Assembly (NCBI GenBank): GCA_010909165.1
Contig: MU008177.1
Coordinates: forward strand, 868,001-932,000
Length of the DNA: 64,000 nt
Direction: 5' to 3'
Source: Anthoceros angustus
Taxonomy: Eukaryota; Streptophyta; Anthocerotopsida; Anthocerotales; Anthocerotaceae
Below are positions 15,804-28,646 of this stretch, one piece after another; positions within the stretch are counted from its first letter, which is position 1, and each line of letters begins with the position of its first letter. Below the pieces are notes generated by a model. That model ran no database searches. It had not been told where the DNA came from and saw only the letters and a list, made by a program, of their open reading frames with translations. A program made the translations under genes and the position numbers.

Positions 15804-17265
15804 TGCCGCTACACCTGCCTGCACACAGAGATTTCTGAGCACTTCTTGCGACAGTGCATGATGCAAATGGCAATCTCAGAACACGAGGAAGCCAGCAAAA
15901 CCTTCTCAAGCTCACGACCGGACTGGACTGTCAGCCAATGCCGGCAGGAAAACACAGACAAGCGATCTTAAATTGCAGCACTCCGATATACTTTCAAGTC
16001 CATGATATACACGTGGCCTGGGCAGGCCAATTGTCACAAGAAGGATGAGGGAAGCGCAGGCTGAAGGAAGCTGCCGTTGAGCTTTCCTATTTACACTCAA
16101 AATTTTGCGACCCGGCCACTGCCAAGTGGAACCGGGCAATTCCAGCCAGACAGTAAAACTGCAGGATTTTTGGTTTCAAAATTGCATGTTTACCTATTGC
16201 TTTCTATATATTGATAACTTAGCTGCCCATCCCTAACTACATTATTCATGCAAGTTGATTTACATAAAAGGCTTCAAGAATATGAGCATCTTATAATATT
16301 TTGATGAACACTTACTTCATGAGATTGAAACTTCTTCTTTGTGACATTTGGTTGCTTAACTTTCAAGTCTTTCATTTTATAAACCCTGAATAGAAAACAA
16401 AAATTTGAAGATAATATTTTGAATCAAAACTTTCATGTTGGACATCATGTTCAGAAAGATAGGTTATTGTTGGTCATGTCTCATGTCCATGTTATTCAGT
16501 ATTTTATGGAAAAGGTAATAGATTCTTTAAATACAAAATAAACTATCCAAGTCAAAAATATAAATGATCACCATGTAGGTGCAGTTGTTTCATCTCAGAA
16601 CATTATCTATCCTTCTATCCTCTATAAAACAATTAATCTATAATTGGAACTGAAACAATCAACGTTGATGGGGAGAAATGCAAGTGACATGGTCCCCTTC
16701 CAAAAGGATCAAAGATTATATGGTAGAAATTGAAGTGAGAATGTAATTAATTAGATTTAATCTTAGATTCTTATTAATAGATATATTCTATTGATTGTAG
16801 CTAAATTTTATTGCAGATATCATTATTGATCAATATGCAGGAACAATTACCTTAGCAAACAAAACTTTGAAAATTTGATAGTTTGATAAGGTTGATGGAG
16901 AAAATTGAAAGAACTCAAGGGAAGTGGACAAGAAATGGATGACGTGAAATCAAGAGAAGAATATGAAACCCAGCCTAACATTATGACATGAGTTATCATC
17001 CAAGTTCATCAACGATATTTATGTTTTTCATAATTGTTCATTTATATAGGAATTAAGACTCAACATTAAGACTCTTGTCTATTTGTCTTCAGAAGACTTT
17101 AGCTAGTTGTGCTCAGCTGTTTAGGGCTCCTTAGCTTTTGTTCCATGAGGTGCGTCAAGACTGATATCATTGTCCGATCACTGTTTCAAGATTCCAGTAT
17201 TTTCGGATCGCAAATTGAGAAAGGAAAATATTTGTACTTCATTTGTTTTGTTTCTTTCGTTTTGT
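15804..17265. other. Intergenic: isomerase 5' side, then an AT-rich stretch
   Basis: About 15804-16150 should hold the promoter and leader of the isomerase. Bases 16150-17100 are AT-rich, with no coding frame or clear repeat unit that I can support. 17100-17265 is the 3' flank of the dehydrogenase gene. Confidence 0.45.
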
Positions 17266-19129
17266 CTAAAGAGCCTTGTGCTTGGATACGACAGCCTCAC
17301 TAAGGGCTGAAGTGGTCTGCCAGAGTTTTGCAGCCAGCTCTCGGTTGTATGACAGATTTGAAGAAGGTAACGTCCGGCCACCACCTCCGAAAAAGTACTC
17401 CCCAGAACGATTCTGAAAATTACAACAGAGGATGAGAAAGTGGAAGGCAGTGCACAAAAAACTCAGTCCAAAAGTATCTTCTCGTCTGGTCTCACGGACA
17501 TTGGGGGCGAGGGCAGCATCGATCACTGATGCCGATCCAACTGCTGGAGAACCCAACAACCCGAGGGACCTGAGGACGACGCTGCTGAGGTCCTTCAACC
17601 AGACAGGAATTTCCCTTAGAATATTCGTATCAACAGCCCCAGGATCCGCTGCCCTGCACAGCGATTGTGGGATAGTTTGTAAGCCCAGTATCACCACAAG
17701 AGTAACTAGTACTGAAAGAGCCCTTCATTTGCTTTTGTTAGGGTCTGAAACATTGCTAACCTCCTTGGATATCACATTGTGTTTCTTTCTTTGTAGACAC
17801 AAAAGCTGTCAGCACTTACATGACACTGATCCTCGAAGACTCCGGCAAGATGAACAGCCGGTGATGAAGCTCATAGGTGAAGAGAATCAAAGACACTGCC
17901 ACAAGAAAAACGCTGGTAAAGGAAGTGAGTAACCAGAAGCCAGAGATGGTCCAACGATAAGCAATCGCTGGGGGCTAGCTAAGAGCGTACATTTGGATGC
18001 CTCGTAGATTCTTGCCATCCTATACCACGTGGTTGGAGGCAAGTTTTGCATGTTTCCTTGAATAAGCAGATTTGGATCAACCTGAAACGTGTTCACTGCA
18101 CCTTGAATCAGTTTAAAAAAGAGAACAAAAGCAATGCCTTCATATTCAAACTTTGAACCCCGGAATCTCACATACCACAACGGTGAGTGAATGACACGAC
18201 ATTCACGATACGAGGATTCCATGAGTGCTTTTGCAGAAGTGGAACAAGTTGTTGCACAAGTATAAACGGCCCGAAGTAATTGCTTGCCATCATGCTGAAT
18301 TAGAGATCCAGAAAGCTTAGGAAACAAAATGTCCAAAGTTCCTGCAGGCTAAATGCAAAACCACAGCAGTAACATGACACAGGATGATGCTAACTTACTA
18401 GTCAAATCCATCAGCGCTATATCTTTCAGATGCAGCAAGCATGCCTGCATTGTTGATCAGAAGGTCCAGACTGTACTGCTGGTCCACGGATTCAAGCCAC
18501 AATTTCACATCTCGCACGAAACTCAATATGGAAGGAACACTGGACAGATCCAACTCCATAGCTTGGAGTGACAAGCTCCTGGTTTCGCCTTCGAAGTCCT
18601 CAATCACCTGACAAAACTTCCCTCCTTGTCAGTCAGAATACATGACAGTATTTCCTTCACTTCCTGATGTCATCAAGCGATTCCATGTACCTTCTGTAGC
18701 TTTGCCAACGACCTCCCCGCTGCAAACAACAAGATTTAGACCTAGTCGCGGATTCCCTGAACGGGGTCCTGAAACTCATACAGATCTTCTCACTCTTACC
18801 GAGGATCACATGGTACCCTTGATGAGCAAGCGCAGCAGCTGTGGCCCTCCCGATACCGGAAGATGCCTGCAAGAAAAGACCATCTCACCGTCAACGAACC
18901 CATCTGGCAGTGAAGTCAAATTACACACAAGGATCGTGCTGCTTACGCCTGTGACTATGCAAGCAGCCTTTGCACTCCCAAGTGGCATCAGGGAGACTGG
19001 AATTCTGGGAGACGCACGCCGGTACCAGCTTCGGACCCATAACCGGATATAGCAGAGGATGAGCACTAGAGTCCATACCACGCCCATCCGCCCGACATTA
19101 GCCAGCCTGAACACATCACGTCCTGCCAT
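17266..19129 (-). CDS. Short-chain dehydrogenase/reductase with an N-terminal membrane anchor (retinol-dehydrogenase/TIC32-like)
   Basis: ATG at 19129 (MAGRDVFRLANVGRM). Residues about 15-33 are hydrophobic and form a likely membrane anchor. The Rossmann motif is split by an intron as VTG/ASSGIGRATAAALA. The next exons read AGRSLAKLQK, LDLLINNAGMLA (NNAG motif), MMASNYFGPFILVQQLVPLL and PRIVNVVSFTH (catalytic Ser region), then YRMARIYEASK, containing the YxxxK catalytic pair. The C-terminal exons begin after AADPGAVDTNI and end in SEAVVSKHKAL with the stop at 17266-17268. All SDR catalytic residues are present. The substrate is unknown; plant relatives are often annotated as retinol dehydrogenases or TIC32-like proteins. 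It is divergent from the flavin monooxygenase gene. Confidence 0.85.
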
Positions 19130-19406
19130 GGCTATGCGCGCTACGGATTGCGGATTTTCAAACGTGTCTTGCGATTGTAGCTGCAACGACGGGTGTGCTG
19201 CTGCATCTGTACACAACAGGACCCTTCCATTTTCAGACCCTTTCCTTCTGTTTTAGCTGCCTTCAGGTTTAGCTGCCTGTCCGGAAATGCCAGCATACGC
19301 CGTGATTCTGGGCCCATGTTCCTGCGTCCCTGAATTGCGGTTGCGTCGCCCAGTACAGGACTCCCGTTTTCTCCGAAGCTGCAAGTTGGCCTGGGCTCCA
19401 ACCAGC
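19130..19406. promoter_or_regulatory. Divergent intergenic region between SDR and FMO genes
   Basis: Both genes point away from this stretch of under 280 bases, so it must hold both promoters and leaders. An in-frame upstream ATG for the FMO at 19287 shortens it to 157 bases if used. Confidence 0.45.
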
Positions 19407-21690
19407 ATGGGTGATTACAGGGCCAAGAGGATTGAGCTGGGACGTGCCCATCGAAGTTCGACTGTGGGAATCGTTGCGGGAATTGGGAGGGATGGTCGTT
19501 TGCAGTCTCGCTTGGAGGCCAGAATTTGCAGAGTGGCGGTGATAGGGGCTGGCGCAGCTGGGCTGGTGGCAGCTCGGGAGCTTGCAAGAGAGGGGCATGA
19601 AGTTGTTGTGTACGAGCAAAGTGGGCTCGTGGGCGGAGTGTGGGTGTACGATCCCCGGGTTGAGGATGATTTACTGGGAACGAAACCAGATACAACGCGT
19701 GTGCACGGCAGCATGTATGAGTCTCTGCGAACGAATTTGCCTCGGGAGCTGATGGGATTTCTGGACTTCCCTTTTCTGCCCACGAAAGGGAGGGATCCGC
19801 GGCGATATCCAGGGCATGAGGAAGTGAGATTGTACTTGCAGGATTTTGCTGAGGAGTTTGGGGTTATGCGTTTGGTGAGATTCAACACCCAGGTTGAAGA
19901 TGTCAGTCCCGTGGTGAAGGATGTGGATGGAGGTGCCGGAAATGGATGCCGTGAAGATGCATCCCAAAAGATGTGGGATACTGCGGATAGGATACATGGG
20001 TCTGTCGTGGGTGACACGAGAGAGTTGGCAAGGCCGTTGTTTGAGCAGCCGATTGTTAATGGTGTGCAAGGTCTGGATTTGGGAGAAGTAGGACCTCAGG
20101 TGCCTGCTCAGTGGGTTGTGACGAGCCGGAGGGTAGTAGGGGAGAAGGCCGATGATGCTGCAGAAGAATTGTTCGATGCAGTTGTTGTTTGCAATGGCCA
20201 CTACTCGAAGCCCAAGATTGCTAGTATTCCTGGTACGTGGTGCTGTTGGTTCGTTGGTTTGCACAGGTTCTCTGCATTCAACTTGGGCAACAGGATGGAC
20301 ATGATGCCTGTTTGTACAGGGATTGAGAGCTGGCCTGGCACAGTTATGCACAGCCACAACTACCGTGTTCCAGCTCCATTCCGGGACCAGGTAGGTGTAG
20401 CGAAGTTGGGGTACCCTGCATGGGGGTGCTGCTGTGCTGTCATCTTGTAGAGCCCACTGCCAGATTGGTGTGACAATGATGTAGGTGTCTACCTTGTCGG
20501 TGCAGTGAAAGTTGCAGGGATATGTGTAGGTGGTGGTTCTTGTGGGCGCTGCAGCAAGTGGTGAGGACATCTCCAGAGAGGTAGCAACGGTGGCTAAGGA
20601 GGTGTACTTGTCTGCACGAGGCTGGAGCTCCTCTTTGGACCTTTCAAAGCCAGACAGTCGACAAGGAAATCTCTGGCGGCGTCCTTTGGTATGGCCCACC
20701 TTCCAGATCCATCGTTGAAGCAAATTTTCAGCAGAGAATGCTCTCATACTGCAAACAATCCGTTACGTGTCATCATCTCAGATAGAGTCCGTTTCAGCCG
20801 ATGGAGCTGTGAGATTCCAGGATGGGTCAACGGTTGTGGCAAACACGATAATGTTTTGCACTGGGTGAGTCCTCGGAGCCGAACTGAGACATGTTTCACT
20901 CCTTGTCTGCTTTCCAACTCATTCGGGTGTTGGAATCCATCCGAGCATTTGCTTGACACCTCAATGACTGGATGCTAAAACGCAGGTATGTTTACTCGTT
21001 TCCCTTCCTTCACTCACACGGATGTGTGTCAGTTGAGGAGAATCAAGTCGGTCCTCTGTACCAGCATGTGTTTCCTCCTGCTCTAGCACCAACTCTGTCC
21101 TTCGTTGGACTCCCATACAAGGTGAGACTGAAGGCTGTTATGGCACTGCTACATGGCTTTTTCTTGCCCTCTTTTGCAAAGATCCATTCACGGGGCTCTT
21201 TCCGCAGGTAGTTCCCTTCCCACTATGTGAGTTGCAGTCGAAATGGATCGCCAAGGTTCTATCTGGCAAGCTGTGTTTGCCATCCGCCCACCAGATGATG
21301 GCGGCAGTGCATAACTTCTATGCCTCCTTGAAAGCGCACGGCCTTCCCAAGCGCTATACACACAATGCGGACACGTATCAGGTCTGTCCTCTCCCCTCTC
21401 GCTTGTGAGCTGTGTCTGTATTTCTTTTCCTTGGGTGAAGCTGCGTCAAGCTAACCATGCCGTGTGCTGTGTTTCTGCTGGCCATCGCGAATCAGTTTGC
21501 CTATGTGTCTTGGCTTGCCGAGCAATGTGGGTGCGAGGTTGATTGGTGGAGACAAGAAATGTACTCCGCGAGCAGAGACAGCAAAAGGACACATCCTGCA
21601 ACGTATCGTGACGAATGGAACGACCACCACTTAATGAAGGCAGCATATGCAAGCTTAACCCTAAAACCGCCAATTCAAAGCGTAACCTAG
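19407..21690 (+). CDS. Flavin-containing monooxygenase (plant FMO GS-OX-like)
   Basis: NADPH- and FAD-dependent S/N-oxygenase family. Exon 1 (to about 20232) carries the FAD motif VAVIGAGAAGLVAARELA and YESLRTNLPRELMGF. Exon 2 carries the FMO-identifying motif as SWPGTVMHSHNYR. Exon 3 carries the NADPH-type motif VVVLVGAAASGEDI. Later exons give TIMFCTG joined to YVYSFPFL, then VFPPALAPTLSFVGLPYK, and an end at 21690 (PPIQSVT). I chose the ATG at 19407, giving about 41 residues before the FAD motif. An in-frame ATG at 19287 would add 40 more residues, which is unusual for this soluble family. The exact acceptor before QIESVSADGAVRF is uncertain. Plant relatives oxidise sulfur in glucosinolates or act in defence; the substrate here is unknown. 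Confidence 0.88.
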
Positions 21691-21974
21691 AATTGTCATT
21701 GAGAAATTTCAGCTGGTTTCCAAGTATCTACATACATACCGGTAGTACCCCTAAGGCAAACACCTATCAAATATAACATTTATCAAACTCTGATATATAG
21801 CCATTAGCCCCAGCTAGGGAGTAACATTTCCCAGAGTAGACTGTATTTGTACTACCGGCCTACGTACAATTGATCCCGCCGGAAGGCGGGAACGCAATTG
21901 CATACGCAGGCAGAAAACAACAGCGTCACGAAGTACGCCGGTTGAAGTGCCCGGCGTCCAGGGGGGATCCAACA

Positions 21975-23701
21975 TCACGCTAGTCGCTCTAACCTGGCGG
22001 AGACAGCGGCTAAGGAGAACGAAGTGGCCACTCCTTTGGCGTGCAGAACCTTGCTCACCAGCATCTTCCACCTTGTCTCGTCCCTGGCAGTCTGCTGAAG
22101 ACTCACTATCCTATCCTTGAAATGACTGCAAAAACAAAACAAGTACTGGTCAACATCGCACCAGTAGATTAGGTGGTGACAAAAACTGTTCAACTCGGTG
22201 GAAACGAGCGCGACTGCTTACCTACAAAGAGGAACTTTACATGTGGTTATATCTGGACATATGCGTGAATGTAACTCAAGAAGCTGCCACATACGTTTGC
22301 AATGCACGCATCCCCCAGAAACCTTCAACTTGCAGCCTGCGAAATGTCTCACCAGGGATTCTATGCCCTTGCAAGCTGTGAACTTGCATGGAAGCTGCTT
22401 CCTCCCATCTACAGTCTTGTCAGAAGGCGCTATGCTTCGGCAGCCGTCTCTGCAAATGTGTACTAACGCTTGCATTGCATCATGAAGCTGCCCGTAAACC
22501 TTGTCCTCCTCAGCCTTTCTAATCCTTTCTTGCCGTTTCTGCAGCAGACGGTGCAGTGGGTTCAGACTGTGCAAAAACATCCCACTTATGTGCAGTCCCT
22601 TTTTTTGCTAGACAGTTGAACATACTGAACTTACAGAGTCAGCTTCGATCACTGCTTCGACGAGCTCCTGCTCCAGCGATGGTTCATACTCCTTCATATC
22701 TCTCCAGCCCTCCGATCTTACAACGAGCTTGAAATTGCGAATAATAAAACGCATGGAGGTAAGGTTCAGCCTCGGTGCATCACAGAGCCTTGCTAACTTC
22801 ATGACATCGATGGCATTATCTGTGCTGAGTAGCCCCTGCTCGAGTTGTTGTTGACAGACTCGCTTGAGTGCTGGAATGCAATATGCATGGGCGAGTACAA
22901 GAAAGTGCAGAACATATTTTTGCATCTCCTCACGTTCATATCTGACAAAACCACGGTTCCACAGGTCACATTTCACCACCTATCCCTAACTTCCTTGCAA
23001 TCCAAGCTTGCTGCAGCAGAAATTGCCGCTAGCTCACCTTGATGAATAGATGAAACGAACGAACGCCCTTGCAGCAGGATAGGAAACACCTGGTATAACA
23101 ATAGCATGTGACCAACTTCGGCACGCTTTCCGCTCAAACAGAGCTTGCCAGACAGGGGAGGTCGCAGCCTGCAGCAAGCGTGTCATATAAATGCAGATTG
23201 TAACAGAACAGAGGTTTCGATGCGAAATTGACACTCAGCAAATCAGTCCTCGGAAATCTGGAACACCTTAGAAGCACGTACCAGAACATAAGAGTGCGCT
23301 GCAAATACCCCGCCGTCCTCAGTACTGATCGCCACATCCCCCTCGATTCCCTCAATAAAGAGTCTGTCCCATGCCTCCACAACCTCTTGGGGTACACACG
23401 GATCTGCGGCACTCCTGCCTCGGAATGAAGCGTGTGACGCCAAAGAAAGGGGAGGCGGAGGAGGGGGAGGCACAGGGGGAGCTAAACCGTATTCCAATCC
23501 AGCACTAGGCGGTGAAGATGGTGGAAAAGGCAAGCTAAGATTTTCAGAAGTGAGCGTATCGGCGTCAATGATATCTACCTCTTGCACGACAGGAGCAATT
23601 CGCCTCGCGTCTTTCAGAGACTGTATCCTCTTCAGAGCGGATGGTGGCAGCGGCGGTTTGGCAGGGGTATAAGCAATCTCTGACTGCGAAACCTGAGCCA
23701 T
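21975..23701 (-). CDS. BTB/POZ and TAZ zinc-finger protein (BT family)
   Basis: Land-plant-specific scaffold family (BT1-BT5 in Arabidopsis) linked to CUL3 ubiquitin ligases, calmodulin and hormone responses. Start at the ATG 23701 ([17 protein letters not shown]). The first exon has a proline-rich stretch with a run of nine prolines, then the BTB opening [20 protein letters not shown]. Exon 2 continues [16 protein letters not shown] to FVRFIYSSR. Exon 3 is the BACK-like part ([20 protein letters not shown]). Exon 4 is the TAZ finger, with [49 protein letters not shown] and [13 protein letters not shown], supplying the expected Cys/His ligands. The C-terminal exon ([11 protein letters not shown] to ARLERLA) is basic, where BT proteins bind calmodulin. 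Confidence 0.92.
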
Positions 23702-25270
23702 CAGGCGATCCACTTCACAAGAGGAGCTCCTTGCCAACAGTGACAATACACCCGCTCCACTAAGACTTCAGCTTGCATTGCGCTGGTCGGATACGCGATG
23801 ATACATTCTCGTCTGTTCCTGCCCCTCGACTAGCTCAATTCTCCAGCAAGCGTCTCAAAGCAACGGATCCTCTGTGCACAGTGCTCTGTTCAGCAATCCC
23901 CCCTCAGAAGAACCGAGAAAAGCGCAGCTACCTCAGCACGTCCGCGGCAATTACATCCGGCATAGCTCGTCTCCAACTCTCGAGATATAGGGCCAATTCA
24001 GTTCCGGTGCGATCGATCCTCTGGAGACAGCGGAACGTTTCGGCCGGATCGCAGCCAGCAATCCTTGAGCGGCGAGATGGCGAGGCGCACCGCAGCCGAT
24101 CCAAAGCCGCGCGAAGAAAGAGGAGCCGAAACGGACAGAATGCAATTTATTTCCAGGTTCGGTGTTTATCCCGATGCAGCTCAGGCAACACAATATCCGG
24201 AATTTACATGCGCACCAACAACTTGGGAGCCGGTTATTATACACAAGGTTTGAAGTGTGTGCAGAAAAGGAAGTATGCAAAAAAGGAAGTGTGTGCAGAA
24301 AAGGAAGTTTGTGCATCAAAACATTTGTGTGGAAAAAAGGGAAGTGTCCGCAAGAAAGGACGAAGAGCGCATCTACCCGCGTCTGCCACAAGGATAAGAG
24401 AACTGCTACCACAAACGACATTGGCGAGTCAGGACTATTTTACTCTGGCAACCACCACTCCCAGGGAGTATGCAGGTCGTGATGGCCCTTCCAAGTGGCA
24501 TGACATCAAGGGGCCCCAGTTTGATATCCGAGATACTTGCTCCGCTTGAGAAATGCGCTAACGACAGGAATATGGCTCCTGACTCGTCTGTCGGACTCAT
24601 CAGCCAGGTCAACAAATTGAAAGCTGCAGGGCAGAGCACTCGATGCAGTGCTCTGCAGAGCAGTCTTTCCTCAGCATCCACAGCAGGCATATATGCGGCC
24701 ACCAGTACCTCCAGCGCCGTACCTACAGCATGATCACGCTTGAAGAGGCGGATGAGCTTGGCATCTTGAGCTCCGAGCAGGGACTGCTGCAACCTCCTGC
24801 GCATGCTGCTTCATGAACCTCGTGAGAATTGGTTAGATAGTTCGCTTCACAAAGAGATCCATATTCCATCAAATGACCAGGCAGACAAGAGGAGCCACGG
24901 CTTCCGAAGGGTGGAACCACAAATTTCTCCGCTTTGCTTCAGGACTACGCTTCCAACTTCCAAGGAACAAGCAGATTACACAATATGTGACAGCACACTT
25001 GGGCTGCTAATCTTCCAAAGTAAGGGCACAGGTGGAGCTGAGAATTCCACTGCTTGCAGCTTGCCACCAGGGAAGACGGGATCGCGCTGAAGTGTGCTTG
25101 CGCTACAGAATAAACAGTGAAGAGAACACTCTCCATAAAAATAAGCGCACCCTTCAAACTACAAGGATAGGCCTGCCGACTATTCTCTGTACAGCTGAAT
25201 GATGCTGCCAGCCAGCTCCTATCAGGAGAACTGAAGCGGAAACCACAATACACAGTACAGTGACTGGTGC
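23702..25270. other. Intergenic between two minus-strand genes
   Basis: The left part should be the BT promoter. Around 24,245-24,360 a short AAGGAAGT(G/T)TG(T/C)GCA-like motif recurs several times. A minus frame of 132 residues (24406-24804) has an ATG and alpha-helical composition but no family I recognise, so I do not call it a gene. Confidence 0.4.
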
Positions 25271-28200
25271 CTACTTGTCAACCTGCTTCACCCGCTTGGC
25301 CTTTTTATGCGAATGTCGCACAGGCTTGCTAGGCTTCTTGCCCCTGGTCAGATGAAAAGGAACCATCAAAATGAGGAAACAAGAATGAAGTCTAATCTGA
25401 TACGGCTCTGGTAGTCCAGCCAAACGGCAAGAAATACCGTACAACAAAGAGACAACCCTATAGCTTACATGACTACCCCACGTCTGGACCCGACACTCAA
25501 AACCTATGGTCCCTTGTGGCAAGTAACTCACCTAAAAACCGTAGAAAACGCAGAAGACAACACGACAAATGCTGCTACAACTGGCAAGGCGACCAGCAAA
25601 GAGGCCTGCAAGACACATCACATGGTTGGCACACGAGAAACGAGGGTAACAAACTTACCGCAACCTAAAAAAACGTCCTAAACCACAACCAGACTTGCAA
25701 ACACACTGGAAACTTCACACTTCAGTTGCTGGTCATCAGGCTCATACCAAAAACCACACCACCTCTCTACTTGCAAGGGATGACAATGATTCATGCTTGC
25801 TCAACGTACTCTTCACAGATGCCTGAACCTGCAAACAGAAAAGCAAGTAATTACACTACGACAAAACAGTAAAGAGTTGACAGAACCAGGCACCTAAGTA
25901 CCTAAATCCTACAGGAAATGACAGCATGTACACATCATTTTTTCGGAATTCAAAGAGACCACAGGCACCTGCTGGTGGTATGCTGTTGCAGAAGACAGCA
26001 AATCACGATACACAATACTAAACCTCTCCACATGGGGCTCCGCAAGTGTCCTTGCTTTTTGGTAGTGCGGACCCACTGCAGACCCCCAGGTTTCGACAAA
26101 AGGTTTCACTGTCTCTTGCACAACCTGAAACAATACGCATCAACAATTCCATCAGTGAAACTTCCCTTCAAGGAAGAGGCAGTATAGGCACCATGTAGAT
26201 CATAGAAACAGACCTGCAAATAGGGTTCAAAGTACTTCTGAGCGTTCTGAAAATGTGGTGCAAAGGTATTTTTGGTTGTCTCATAGCCCCTCTTTGCCTT
26301 CTTTCTGGCGTTCTTGATGTACGGCGAAGACAACTTGGAAATCGTGTCAAACTGTTGCTTGACATAAGGACTCCATTTCTGCTCAATGCAGAGGTTTCAA
26401 TCAGATCTCACCAAAGCTCAAAACATAAGAGATGAACCACTCTGCCGACAAGGATATATACACAGCTCTCCTGGGAATGTGGACGCATGACTCAATATCA
26501 GCACACATGAAAACAGCCTTACCTTCTGCAAATTAGTGACATGCGGCTTGGCCCACTTCTCAAAAGCTGCTGTGTTCTCAGTAACCTGTATTGAGGTCAT
26601 AGAACATCAACACGCTCAGTACTGGTGCGTAACAGGCTGAAAGACAGCTCAGCATAGGTCCTATATGGCACCTTCGTACGGAACGTCTTGTAATGAGGTT
26701 CTCCATGCTCAAGCCACTTGGATGCAGCAGAAGCCTAGGGTATAATCACATAGCAAGACCATAAGCAAATACCATCATACTGCTAAGCCCAAAGACTAAA
26801 ACTGCAACAATCGGCAGATATCCTGCATACTTGTAACTGTGCAAGATGAGTAACTGCCCACGGTGGCAACCAGCCTTCATACACCTGCGGAACACGATCA
26901 CAACTTAAAGAACACATTCACAAAACTACCTGAGTCAGCATACTATGATCCCTGTGCACTTTACCCATTCACCAAAAGCAAACCTAAGACCATGCACAAA
27001 AAAGAGACTCACACGCAAAGACATACAACAATCTAAATCCACTACCTGACACCTGGAGTTGGGGACCAAAAAATATAGGCGCCCAGAAACCAACCTTTAA
27101 GAGCTCTTGCGCTTTGGATGCAACTTCAGCCTCAGCTTTCCGCATTGCAGCCTAATATAAGCATCAAGGAAGAAACATGTGACAAAAGGTCCTGCACTCT
27201 GGAAGACAAAAGGAACACACCCAGAACTAGCTCTGTCCCGCTAAACGCGGAACAATCTTTCCAGCCAACCTCGGCAATCTTTAGGGCACGTTCCGCGAGC
27301 GAGAGCTTCTTCTTCTGCTCAGCTGAAGCTTTCTCAGCCTGCCCAGGATAACCCAGTCAAGAACGAGCTGGCACATCCCTGTATATTCTACTTTCTGCCC
27401 CAGGCAAGGGAAAGATACAACACTGCTGCCCGAAGTCATGTTACATCCTGAACTTGGTGGAAACAATGCTGACGCACCTTCTCAAGCTTTGAAAGAAGCT
27501 CATCAGCCGACACTTCTGCATTATGTGCGCGGGAGCTGAGAGCCTCAACTGTCTGCTCCAACTCCTTAGAATATGCTTTGAGATCTACAATCTGCAATAT
27601 GCGCATCCCATTAAGCATAAACGCAGGTCCGTTAAATAGAACCCAAACACAAGTACACGCAGTGAGAGCCCAGCAAACAACCTCTGCCTCCAGGAGCTGC
27701 ACCCTCGAAAGGGCAGCCTCAAGCTTAGCCTCCACATCCTTGGTATCCTTCTTCTGCAAGAAGAACTTCACAGATCAGGAGATTACTTGGCAAGGAAGCC
27801 AACCTACAGCGATTCTCTTAGCTAACAATGAATTCGTCCAACCTGTAGCTGATCCAAATCAGTCTGGAGGGATACAATTTTTTCATCTTTGTGCTTCAGA
27901 AGAATGACGTGATCCTGCAACCGCAACTCTGCGCAACAACGACGTCAGAAGCAGCTCACACGCGTCAATCCACCTGCAAAAAGAGGTCAGCCAACCAAGC
28001 ACCGTCGCCAATCTTACTGCTCTACATCTCCAGCTACGACTCAGATCACTAACTAATAACACCGCTGATGATCACTCCGCTGTCCCACAAATGACCTAGT
28101 ATCTGCTCCTCTCTTGAGAGGAGGACGCCATGACTCGACCTCTTTCCTCATACACCTCGCAACACTAAACCAAGATCTCCAGCGCCACAGGAGGCCCCGC

Positions 28201-28646
28201 GTGGTGCGATATCAGCCATTTTCCCGACATACCTCTCAGTCCTATATAAACTGAGCGGCTCTTGATATCGGCATTCCTGACGCTCAAAACAACACCCGGC
28301 AGTGCTACACCATATTAGGGCTACCGTTCACCGAACAGCCTGCCATTCCCACCAGACTCCCATTCCCCCTCACCGATGCCTATCAGCACAACCGATCCAG
28401 CGACTGAGGCATCAAGGCAGCAGCCGTACCGAGCGACGACAGCTTGTGCTTCCAATCATCGATCTCCTTCTGATGCGACACACGCTCCAACTCCAGCTCC
28501 TTCAGGTGCAAAACATCTTTCCCGTGGCCCTCGTGATGCACATCCGGATGCAAGATGTCCTCGGCGCTGCCGGCCGCGGAATTTACCAAACCGACAAGCA
28601 GCAGCAGGAAGAGCCCGATCCCGGGCCCCGAGAGGCGGCGCTCCAT
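25271..28646 (-). CDS. Secretory coiled-coil membrane protein, plant 'myosin heavy chain-like/DNA repair ATPase-related' family
   Basis: ATG at 28646 begins MERRLSGPGIGLFLLLLVGL, a clear signal peptide ending in AAGSAE. Many small exons follow. The first half is coiled coil (LELERVSHQKEIDDWKHKL; VEAKLEAALSRVQLLEAEV; SKELEQTVEALSSRAHNAEV; AEQKKKLSLAERALKIAE). Then comes the conserved VYEGWLPPWAVTHLAQL, followed by repeated W..PHV/PH-type segments (HGEPHYKTFRTK, KWAKPHVTNLQK, KWSPYVKQQFD, VGPHYQKARTLAEPHVERF). One membrane helix and the basic tail VRHSHKKAKRVKQVDK close it. This order matches a conserved plant family represented by Arabidopsis At2g24420/At4g31340 as I recall it. The biochemical role is unknown; the database names are misleading. 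An ER-lumenal coiled coil with a C-terminal anchor is inferred. Confidence 0.82.

Noticed and set aside
23773-24549. 258-codon plus-strand open frame upstream of the BT gene
   Set aside because: Basic, low-complexity composition, no domain, and it lies over the BT promoter on the opposite strand.
24406-24804. 132-codon minus frame with an ATG start
   Set aside because: No recognisable family and no splice partners; it may be chance in moderately GC-rich DNA.
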